From positions 1 through 12,775 of the forward strand of contig CALKUS010000178.1 in assembly GCA_937996755.1 (NCBI GenBank): DNA of 12,775 nt, read 5' to 3'. Positions 6,532-12,775 of this stretch are shown piece after piece (within the stretch, counting starts at the first letter, position 1; every line of letters starts with the position of its first letter). The notes under the pieces are model-generated. The model was given only the letters and a program-made list of their open reading frames with translations, was not told the origin of the DNA and ran no database searches. A program made the translations under genes and the position numbers. The DNA is from an uncultured Pseudomonadota bacterium. GTDB lineage: Bacteria > Pseudomonadota > Gammaproteobacteria > Xanthomonadales > Ahniellaceae.

Positions 6532-9500
6532 GTGTTGCGTATCGCAAGGACGAAGTGCCTCGTCGCGGCCGTCGCCGCACTGATGTCGGGCTCGGCGCTC
6601 GCCGCGGCCGGCGACCTCGACTGCACGTTCGGCGCCGGAGGCAAGGCGCAGTTCGACTTCGGCAATGGTCCGGCCGAGGCATTCAACGACATGATCCTGC
6701 AGCCGGACGGCAAGCTCGTCATGGTCGGCAGCGGTGGCGGCAGCCTGCGCCTGACGCGCCTGACCGCGGGCGGCGACCTCGATCCGACGTTCGGCATCAA
6801 CGGCACGATCGTGCACGCACTGCCGAACCTCGGCTACACCGGCTACCTCGCGCGCGACTCGCAGGGCCGCTTCCTCGTCGGCGGCCGCATCGACATCGCC
6901 GGCGACAGCGAGGCGCTCGTGATGCGATTCACGTCCACCGGGCAGCTCGACACGACGTTCGGTGACGGCGACGGCTGGGTCAGTACGGACTTCACGGCGG
7001 CCACGGCGAGCGCGGGCAACGACCTCGTGACGAGCATCGCGGTGGATGCCGACGACCGACCCGTGATCGTCGGCGTCGCGGACGCGAACGGCAACATCTT
7101 CAACCCCAGCAACGCCGATTTCGCCATTGCGCGCTTCACCATCGCGGGCACGCTCGACCCGACGTTCAGCGGCGACGGGCTCGCGACCGCCAGCTCGGCC
7201 GGCACCTCGACGGACGACACACCGCGCGGCGTCGCGATCGGAACCGACGGCGTGATCACCGTGGTCGGCGACTACTGGACGCTTCCCATGAACCAGTCGC
7301 CGCGCAGCACGCTCATCGCCAGGCTGAAGCCCGACGGCACGCCGGACACCGCATTTGACGGCGACGGCGTGCTGCAGGTAGATCTCACCCAGTCCGGCGC
7401 CGACGACTTCGCGTTCGACATCGGCTTCGCCGCCGACGGCGACCTGTTCGTGCTCGCGCAGGGCGCGGGTGACGACGCGATCGTCGGCCGCATCAACCTG
7501 ACCGGCATGTACGACACGTCGTGGGGCGGCGACGGCGCGATCACGCGCAGCTTCCTCGGTGGCCAGGACGTGGTGGAGGAGCTCGTCGTGCAGGCGGACG
7601 GCAAGGTCATCGTCACCGGATGGCCGATCGTGGGCGGCACTTTCCACTTCGCGACGATGCGCTTCACGACGGGTGGAACGCTCGACACCACGTGGGGCGG
7701 CACGGGTGTGGTCACCACGAACATCGCCTTCATCGACCGCGCGTACGCGGCGATCCTGCAGCCGAACCAGCGCCTCGTGCTGGCTGGCAGCCTCGACAAC
7801 GACGTGCGCGCGGTCGCCGCTCGCTATCTCGCCGACGCGGACGGCCTCTCGCTGAATACGACGACGGCGATCACCGGCGACACACCGGATCCGTCCGTGC
7901 TCGGCCAGCCCGTCACGGTCGGCATCACCGTGACGAGCGCCGGCGCGTTCGCGCCCACGGGCACGTTCAGCGTTTCGGATGGGCCGGCGCGCTGCACCGG
8001 CACGCTCGGCTCGCCATCCGGCAACGTCGCGTCCGGCACGTGCAACGTGGTGCTGGGCGCGGGCGGCAGCCGCACGCTGACCGCCCAGTACGACGGCGGC
8101 GCCGGTTCGTGCCGCAGCAGCGCGACCACCGACCACACCGTGACGCGTCCCGCGACGACCGTGTCGATCACGTCCGACTCGCCCGATCCGTCGATCCAGG
8201 GCCAGCCGGTCGCAGTCTCGTGGACGGTCGGCTCCGCGACGGCCGGCACGCAGACCGGCAATGTCACCGTGAGCGACGGCACGAACGCTTGCACGGCCGA
8301 CGTGTCGGCCGGTAGCTGCACGCTGTCGCTCATCAATTCAGGCAGTCGTCCCCTGACCGCTGCCTACGCGGGAGACGCGAACTTCGCGCCGTCTACTTCC
8401 ATGCCCGAGCCGCACACCGTGCTCGTCCAGGTGACGCCTGGCGCGGGCGCGAACGGCGCCATTTCGCCGGCGACGCCGCAGACCGGCGCGCGACTCTCCA
8501 CGCTGCAGTTCACGTTGCTGCCGAACGCCGGCTTCCACGTCGATACGGCGACCGGTTGCAGCGGCTCGCGCAACGGCAACACCTACACGACCGGGCCATT
8601 GATCGCGAACTGCAATGTCGACGTGACGTTCAACGCCGACCCGGTCGGCGTGCCGGACGACCAGTTCGTGCTCGAGGACAGCGGCGCGAACGCCGCACAA
8701 TTGCTCGCGAACGACGCCGATGCGCTGACGTTTGCGCTCGCAACGCCGCCGACGAAGGGCACGGTGGCGATCACCGATGCGGCGACCGGTGCGTATACCT
8801 ACGCGCCGAACGCGAACGCGGTCGGTGCCGACGGCTTCACGTTCCGCGCGAGCGACGCAGGCGGCAGCTCGCTGCCGACGGCGATCACGATCGCGATCGC
8901 GCCCGTCAACGATGCCCCGTCGCTCGCGCTCGCGACCGTGCCCCTCATCGCCGGCGGCACGACGGCGCCGCAGTCGTTCCCGGGCTTCGCGAGCTTCGAC
9001 GCCGGACCGCCCGACGAAGACGCGACGCAAGTGGTGTCCGCCTACCTGGTCGATTCCGTCGACGATCCGTCGGGCGTCGTCGTCGCGGGCAGCGTGGCCG
9101 TCGCAACGAACGGCACGCTCTCGCTCGTGCCCACCGGCCTGCCGGGCAGCGCCACGCTCGCGATTCGCGTGCGCGACGACGGCGGTGTCGCGAACGGTGG
9201 CGTCGACACGTCGGCGCCCGCCGTCGCGACGATCACGGTGGCGAACAGCGCAGACCTGCAGGTGGCGAAGGACGATGGCCGCGTCGGCGTCGTGAGCGGC
9301 GACGTGGTGACCTACGCGATCGTCGCGACGAACGCGGGCCCGAGCGCCGTGGTCGGCGCGACGCTGGCCGACCCGTTGCCGGCAACGCTCGTGGATGCGA
9401 CGTGGGCGTGCCGCGCGGCCCTGTCGACGGTGCCCTGCCCCGTGCCCGCGAGCGGCACGGGCAACCTCCAGTCGCTCGTCGACCTGCCGGTGGGCGGCAT

Positions 9501-9726
9501 CGTCCGCTTCGACCTCACTGCTACCGTGAGCGGCGCGACGGGGGCGTTCGTGGCGAACACCGCGACGATCTCGCCGCCCGCCGGTACCACGGCGCTCGCG
9601 ACCGGCAACGACACGGCGACCGACCAGGACGTGATCGTGCCGGTCGGCGTGTTCGCCGACGGGTTCGAGAACGCCGGCAGCGGCCTCACCGCGCCGGAAG
9701 CGCGCGCCGTGCTGCGTTCGCGATGA
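6532..9726 (+). CDS. Large exported delta-60 repeat / Ig-like / DUF11 protein
   Basis: This 1064-residue protein starts at GTG 6532 with a strong AAGGGAG. A Sec signal peptide spans about 1-24 (cleavage near SALA). Seven delta-60 repeats (DUF5122, a predicted beta-propeller) begin at residues 27, 81, 137, 206, 269, 325 and 382, each opening like GTLDTTWGG. Next come two Ig-like domains (about 441-540 and 541-630), a 'bacterial repeat' domain around VTPGAGANGAISP (about 631-705), a cadherin-like domain from VPDDQFVLEDSGAN to VNDAPS (707-797), a linker domain, and a DUF11 domain (about 906-1035) opening SADLQVAKDDG. VFADGFEN (1040-1047) stands 18 residues from the end and resembles a recurrent tail of large secreted Xanthomonad proteins. 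A role in adhesion or at the cell surface is plausible but unproven. No catalytic motif was recognised. Confidence 0.9.
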   Translation: MLRIARTKCLVAAVAALMSGSALAAAGDLDCTFGAGGKAQFDFGNGPAEAFNDMILQPDGKLVMVGSGGGSLRLTRLTAGGDLDPTFGINGTIVHALPNLGYTGYLARDSQGRFLVGGRIDIAGDSEALVMRFTSTGQLDTTFGDGDGWVSTDFTAATASAGNDLVTSIAVDADDRPVIVGVADANGNIFNPSNADFAIARFTIAGTLDPTFSGDGLATASSAGTSTDDTPRGVAIGTDGVITVVGDYWTLPMNQSPRSTLIARLKPDGTPDTAFDGDGVLQVDLTQSGADDFAFDIGFAADGDLFVLAQGAGDDAIVGRINLTGMYDTSWGGDGAITRSFLGGQDVVEELVVQADGKVIVTGWPIVGGTFHFATMRFTTGGTLDTTWGGTGVVTTNIAFIDRAYAAILQPNQRLVLAGSLDNDVRAVAARYLADADGLSLNTTTAITGDTPDPSVLGQPVTVGITVTSAGAFAPTGTFSVSDGPARCTGTLGSPSGNVASGTCNVVLGAGGSRTLTAQYDGGAGSCRSSATTDHTVTRPATTVSITSDSPDPSIQGQPVAVSWTVGSATAGTQTGNVTVSDGTNACTADVSAGSCTLSLINSGSRPLTAAYAGDANFAPSTSMPEPHTVLVQVTPGAGANGAISPATPQTGARLSTLQFTLLPNAGFHVDTATGCSGSRNGNTYTTGPLIANCNVDVTFNADPVGVPDDQFVLEDSGANAAQLLANDADALTFALATPPTKGTVAITDAATGAYTYAPNANAVGADGFTFRASDAGGSSLPTAITIAIAPVNDAPSLALATVPLIAGGTTAPQSFPGFASFDAGPPDEDATQVVSAYLVDSVDDPSGVVVAGSVAVATNGTLSLVPTGLPGSATLAIRVRDDGGVANGGVDTSAPAVATITVANSADLQVAKDDGRVGVVSGDVVTYAIVATNAGPSAVVGATLADPLPATLVDATWACRAALSTVPCPVPASGTGNLQSLVDLPVGGIVRFDLTATVSGATGAFVANTATISPPAGTTALATGNDTATDQDVIVPVGVFADGFENAGSGLTAPEARAVLRSR
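6610..7851 (+). repeat. Seven tandem delta-60 repeat units
   Basis: The units start at 6610, 6772, 6940, 7147, 7336, 7504 and 7675. Unit length varies from 54 to 69 codons. The common core is G-x-x-D-x-x-[FW] at the start, an aspartate/glycine-rich turn, and a strand shaped like QPDGKLVMVG in the middle, ending with a hydrophobic strand such as FAIARFT. The units are well diverged at the DNA level, so recent duplication is unlikely. Confidence 0.85.
7852..8421 (+). repeat. Two tandem Ig-like domain units
   Basis: Two units of about 99 codons each share the opening T-x-x-I-T-x-D-x-P-D-P-S-x-x-G-Q-P-V and a later strand of the form SR-x-L-T-A-x-Y. The GATCCGTC core of the opening recurs at 7888 and 8185, 297 bp apart. 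Both units hold paired cysteines that could form disulfides after export. Confidence 0.75.
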
Positions 9727-9736
9727 GCGAGCGAAC

Positions 9737-10447
9737 CTAGGCGCTGTCCTTCTCGTCCTTCGCCTCGCGCTGCGCCCGCTCCGCGGATTTCTCCGCGCGC
9801 GAGAGCAGCGTGAGGCCGATCAGGCGCGACACCACCGTCGCGATGTAGCCGACGCCGGCGAACTCCTCGAGCATCACGAGCGCGCGCGCCTGCGCGCCGA
9901 GCGGCACCACGTCGCCGAGACCGACGCCGGACAGCGTCGTGAAGCTCAGGAACAACAGCTCCATCCAGTCGCGCGCACGCGCGGGCTCTACCGCGCCCGT
10001 GAAGCTGCCGGGATACCAGGCCTGGCAGACGACGTAGGCGTATGCGAACGCCCAGGCGATCAGCGTGAAGGTGGCGCCCGCCGCGAACAACTCGTCCGCC
10101 GTCACGCGCGTGTCCTTCATCATGTAGGCGATGAGGCTGCCCGCGGCGTACACGTACAGCGCGCCGGCGAGCAGCGCCGACCACACGAGCCAGCTCGAGT
10201 GGTCGAACACGATCGCGCCGCTGGTCAGGGCAATCACCGGAACGCCCAGCAACCAGGCGACCCAATTCGCCGCCGGGCTGCGGTCGACCACGAGCACGGC
10301 GAGCAGCGCGACGACGACACCGAACGCGCCGAACAGTACGCGGCCGCTGTCGCTGCCGACCATCAACGGGTAGAGCACGAGGCTCGACAACTGGACGGCG
10401 AGCAGGAACGCGGAGGGATGCCGGCGGACGCGACGCAACCAGGCCAT
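9737..10447 (-). CDS. Small potassium-channel-like membrane protein (Ion_trans_2 pore)
   Basis: This is a 236-residue membrane protein. Hydrophobic segments lie at about 12-30, 36-54, 61-80, 86-108 and 122-142, followed by a re-entrant pore loop and a last segment at about 190-213. The pore region LLFLSFTTLSGVGLGDVVP (164-182) is the Ion_trans_2 type: pore helix, then filter GVGLGD (174-179), then VP. The usual bacterial filter is TVGYGD, so Leu177 replaces Tyr and Ser-Gly precedes the Val. The tail (about 216-236) is highly charged, rich in Glu and Lys, and shows no RCK domain. Cation conduction is likely; K+ selectivity is not certain. The start is ATG 10447, with a poor ribosome binding site and a TACGAT box 29 bases upstream. 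The gene ends 10 bp from the end of the delta-60 gene, tail to tail. Confidence 0.85.
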   Translation of the reverse strand: MAWLRRVRRHPSAFLLAVQLSSLVLYPLMVGSDSGRVLFGAFGVVVALLAVLVVDRSPAANWVAWLLGVPVIALTSGAIVFDHSSWLVWSALLAGALYVYAAGSLIAYMMKDTRVTADELFAAGATFTLIAWAFAYAYVVCQAWYPGSFTGAVEPARARDWMELLFLSFTTLSGVGLGDVVPLGAQARALVMLEEFAGVGYIATVVSRLIGLTLLSRAEKSAERAQREAKDEKDSA

Positions 10448-10475
10448 GGGAAGCGCGGGATCGTGGGCTCGTCGC

Positions 10476-10538
10476 CATCGTACGACATGCCGATCGCGAA
10501 GCGCGCAACATCCGCGACGTGACGCGCGACGTACGATG
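10476..10538. promoter_or_regulatory. Mirrored CATCGTAC / GTACGATG boxes in the divergent spacer
   Basis: CATCGTAC (10476-10483) and GTACGATG (10531-10538) are perfect inverted copies 47 bp apart. Read outward, each contains TACGAT, a four-of-six match to TATAAT, 29 bases before the channel ATG and 35 bases before the ATG at 10573. They could be the -10 boxes of the two divergent promoters or paired binding sites. A direct repeat, CGCGACGT, occurs at 10513-10520 and 10525-10532. No clear -35 boxes were found. Confidence 0.35.
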
Positions 10539-10572
10539 CGCCATGCTGTACGAAACCACCCGTAGTCGATCG

Positions 10573-12775
10573 ATGCCTGCGATCCGAACGCCGCTGCCGC
10601 TGCTCGCGGCGCTTGCCACGATCGTCGCCCTCGCCTGCCTGCCGCATCCGGCGCCCTCGCGCGCCGGGCACGGGGATCGCGAGGGATTCGACGAGCCCGC
10701 CGCGGCGCTCGACTACCAGTTGGCGCAACGCTTGCCGCCTGGCGCGACCGAGCTGCCGGTCGAGCGCTACGCCGTGGCGCTCGCACGGCAGGCGAAGATG
10801 CACGCGCCCGGCGCGAAGCTGGGCCCGCGCGCATGGCGCAGCGCCGGGCCCGACAACGTGGGCGGCCGCACGCGCGCGATCGTGTTCGATGCCGGCGACC
10901 CGGAGACGATGTACGCGGCGTCGGTCAGCGGCGGCGTCTGGAAATCCACGGACGGCGGTGCGAGCTGGCGCTTCACCGGCGACGCGTTCGCCAACCTCGC
11001 CACCGTGTCGCTCGCCATCGACCCGGGCGATTCGCGCGTGCTCTACGCGGGCACCGGCGAGGGCGTGTACGTGAATCGGCCCGTGTCGCGCAGCCGCGGC
11101 CTGCGCGGCGACGGCATCTTCGTGTCCCGTGACGGCGCCGCCACCTGGCGGCAGCTGTCGGCGACGCGCGGCAACGCCGACTTCGACTACGTCAACGCGC
11201 TCGCCTTCGACGGCTCGGGGACCCTGTTCGCGGCCACGCGCACGGGCGTGTTCGCGACGCGCGACGGCGGCTTCAGCTGGACGCTGTCGTTCGCCGCCCC
11301 GAACGGCGACGGCTGCAACGACCTCGCATGGGTGGCGGCGACGCAGCGGTTGCTCGCCGCCTGCGGCTCGTTCAGCGGTGGCAGCCTGCATGCGCTCGCC
11401 GGCGGCGCATGGAGCACGCTGCCCTCGCCCGTCGGCGCGGGCCGCACGAAGCTCGCGGTCGCGCCTTCGAACGGCAACGTCGTCTATGCGCTCACCGCGC
11501 AGAAGGACGACGCCGCGCTGCTCGCGCTGCGCCGCTCCGGCGATGGCGGCGCGTCGTTCACCACGGTGCTCGACCGGGCGAGCGCGGACCTGCCGTCCTC
11601 GCTGTTGCTCTCCAATCCGATCGCGTCGTTGGACGAGCGCTGCGTCGGCGTCCTGCCACCGCTCTCCGGCCAGGGTTGGTACGACAATGCGCTGGCGGTG
11701 GACCCGCGCAACCCCGAGGTCGTCTGGGCCGGCGGCATCGACCTGTTCCGGTCGGACAACGGCGGGCGCAACTTCTCCGCGGCATCGCGCTGGTTCGCGA
11801 ACCCGGCGGCGAACGAATACGTGCACGCGGACCAGCACGTGATCGCGTTCGACCCGCGCTACGACGGCACCACGAACGAGCGCCTGTTCATCGGCAACGA
11901 TGGCGGCGTCTTCGTCACCGACGACGCGCGCGGCGACACCACGGACGACCTCTGCGGCGAGGGCGGCACGATGCGCTGGCGCCGGCGCGCGGGTGGCTAC
12001 GCAGTCACGCAGTTCTACCACGGCGCCGCGAGCGCGGATGGCGCCGTACTCACCGGCGGTGCGCAGGACAACGGCACGTCGCTCGGCACGCGCGGCGGCA
12101 ACAACTGGAGCGCGATCCTTGGCGGCGACGGCGGCTACACCGCGATCGATCCGCGCACCGCGCAACGCATCTACGCGAGCTCGCAGTTCGGCAGCTTCTG
12201 GCGCTCCGACGACGGCGGCGCGACGTTCGACGAGATCCGCAGCGGGCTGCCTTCGGTGTCCAGCGGCAACTACCTCTTCATCGCGCCGTTCGCGCTCGAT
12301 GCGCAGCGTCCCGACACGCTCTGGACCGGCGCGGGCTCGCGGGTCTACCGCACCACCGATCGCGGCAATGGCTGGAGCGCGACGAGCGGCGGCAACGTCG
12401 ATCCGCGCGGCGGCAAGCTTTCGTCGATCGCGTCCGCGCCGGCGCCGGCTGCGCCGGCATCCGTCGTCGTGGCGGGCTTCGACAGCGGCACGATCGCGGT
12501 GAGCACGGACGGCGGCTCGTCGTGGCGCACATCGCAGCCGCGCGCGGGATTCGTTTCCTCGATCGTGTTCGTGCCCGAGCGCGCCGGCGTCGTGTACGCG
12601 ACGTACTCGAACTTCGGCGGCAGCCACGTCTGGCGGAGCACCGACAACGGCGCGACGTGGACGGCGCACGACGGCAGCGACCCGCGCTTCGCGATCCCCG
12701 ATGTGCCCGCGCACACCACGATGACCGACCCGCGCGACGCGTCGCGCGTGTGGCTCGGCACGGACATCGGGCTGT
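10573..12775 (+). CDS. Secreted BNR/Asp-box (sortilin-like) propeller protein, 3' end missing
   Basis: The frame stays open for 734 codons to the right edge. A signal sequence at the start (TPLPLLAALATIVALACLP, 6-24) predicts export; the Cys could in principle be lipidated, but the lipobox is imperfect. RAWRSAGPDNVGGRTRAIVF (about 88-107) is the usual opening of this propeller class. Nine Asp-boxes of the S-x-D-x-G-x-x-W/F type start at about residues 125, 185, 229, 322, 394, 545, 595, 644 and 689; the first is STDGGASW and the last STDNGATW. Such repeats cap blades of beta-propellers in sialidases, VPS10/sortilin proteins and secreted glycosidases; no catalytic residues can be assigned. An in-frame ATG at 10543 would add ten residues in front of the leader; 10573 gives the better signal peptide. 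Neither start has a clear ribosome binding site. Confidence 0.88.
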   Translation, partial: MPAIRTPLPLLAALATIVALACLPHPAPSRAGHGDREGFDEPAAALDYQLAQRLPPGATELPVERYAVALARQAKMHAPGAKLGPRAWRSAGPDNVGGRTRAIVFDAGDPETMYAASVSGGVWKSTDGGASWRFTGDAFANLATVSLAIDPGDSRVLYAGTGEGVYVNRPVSRSRGLRGDGIFVSRDGAATWRQLSATRGNADFDYVNALAFDGSGTLFAATRTGVFATRDGGFSWTLSFAAPNGDGCNDLAWVAATQRLLAACGSFSGGSLHALAGGAWSTLPSPVGAGRTKLAVAPSNGNVVYALTAQKDDAALLALRRSGDGGASFTTVLDRASADLPSSLLLSNPIASLDERCVGVLPPLSGQGWYDNALAVDPRNPEVVWAGGIDLFRSDNGGRNFSAASRWFANPAANEYVHADQHVIAFDPRYDGTTNERLFIGNDGGVFVTDDARGDTTDDLCGEGGTMRWRRRAGGYAVTQFYHGAASADGAVLTGGAQDNGTSLGTRGGNNWSAILGGDGGYTAIDPRTAQRIYASSQFGSFWRSDDGGATFDEIRSGLPSVSSGNYLFIAPFALDAQRPDTLWTGAGSRVYRTTDRGNGWSATSGGNVDPRGGKLSSIASAPAPAAPASVVVAGFDSGTIAVSTDGGSSWRTSQPRAGFVSSIVFVPERAGVVYATYSNFGGSHVWRSTDNGATWTAHDGSDPRFAIPDVPAHTTMTDPRDASRVWLGTDIGL

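Noticed and set aside
9782..9797. A CGCGGA-TTTC-TCCGCG hairpin as terminator for the delta-60 gene
   Set aside because: It lies inside the channel coding region, has only a 6-bp stem and no T-run, and encodes part of the charged tail.
10543..10572. An upstream in-frame ATG at 10543 for the BNR protein
   Set aside because: It adds ten polar residues in front of the hydrophobic leader, has no ribosome binding site, and would sit almost at the predicted transcription start. It cannot be excluded entirely.
10363..12714. A 783-residue minus-strand open frame
   Set aside because: It is a low-complexity Arg/Ala/Val-rich translation antisense to the nine Asp-boxes of the BNR protein; the plus-strand frame is clearly the gene.
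1..12775. CRISPR arrays, insertion sequences, tRNA genes or phage genes
   Set aside because: No regularly spaced identical repeats, transposase motifs, terminal inverted repeats or cloverleaf-like sequences were seen. The only repeats are protein-level repeats inside the delta-60/Ig and Asp-box genes.

Overview
The window is GC-rich (roughly 70%) bacterial DNA, densely packed with ordinary chromosomal genes on both strands. Several gene types fit a free-living gammaproteobacterium of the Xanthomonadales/Lysobacterales group (Rhodanobacteraceae- or Lysobacteraceae-like). These include a delta-60-repeat/Ig/DUF11 secreted protein ending in an F-A-D-G-F-E motif, a secreted BNR/Asp-box propeller, a DUF4166 protein and TAGAAT/TACGAT -10-like boxes shortly before start codons. 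That placement rests on gene style and base composition, not on a marker gene. I see no tRNA, rRNA, CRISPR array, transposase or attachment site.

Left part (1-2670). A cysteine hydrolase of the isochorismatase family (minus strand, cut by the left edge) diverges from an Lrp/AsnC-type regulator. Between them lie two tandem GCC-GG palindromes whose centres are about 21 bp apart. The regulator gene is followed after 5 bp by a saccharopine-dehydrogenase-like NAD(P) protein, so the two probably form an operon. A DUF4166 protein faces this operon and overlaps its 3' end by 28 bp.

Middle (2671-6389). A two-gene operon joined by an ATGA overlap encodes a zinc-free MDR-type (quinone oxidoreductase-like) enzyme that unexpectedly begins with a Sec-type signal sequence, followed by a 12-TM carrier that resembles the ATP:ADP-antiporter-like branch of MFS proteins. 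A GNAT acetyltransferase on the minus strand overlaps the carrier gene by 85 bp. Divergent from it is a rhomboid intramembrane serine protease with the Ser and His of its catalytic dyad visible.

Right part (6532-12775). A 1064-residue exported protein has seven delta-60 repeats, two Ig-like domains, a bacterial repeat domain, a cadherin-like domain and a DUF11 domain. Its Shine-Dalgarno sequence sits in one arm of an 8-bp hairpin. A small membrane protein with a K+-channel-like pore (filter GVGLGD) faces it with a 10-bp gap. Divergent from the channel is a secreted Asp-box (BNR) propeller protein that is still open at the right edge after 734 codons.

I did not find a clear new multi-gene system. 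The points most worth checking are the exported MDR oxidoreductase coupled to a nucleotide-carrier-like transporter, the RBS hairpin of the large secreted protein, the paired palindromes upstream of the Lrp gene, and the fact that all three convergent gene pairs overlap or nearly touch.
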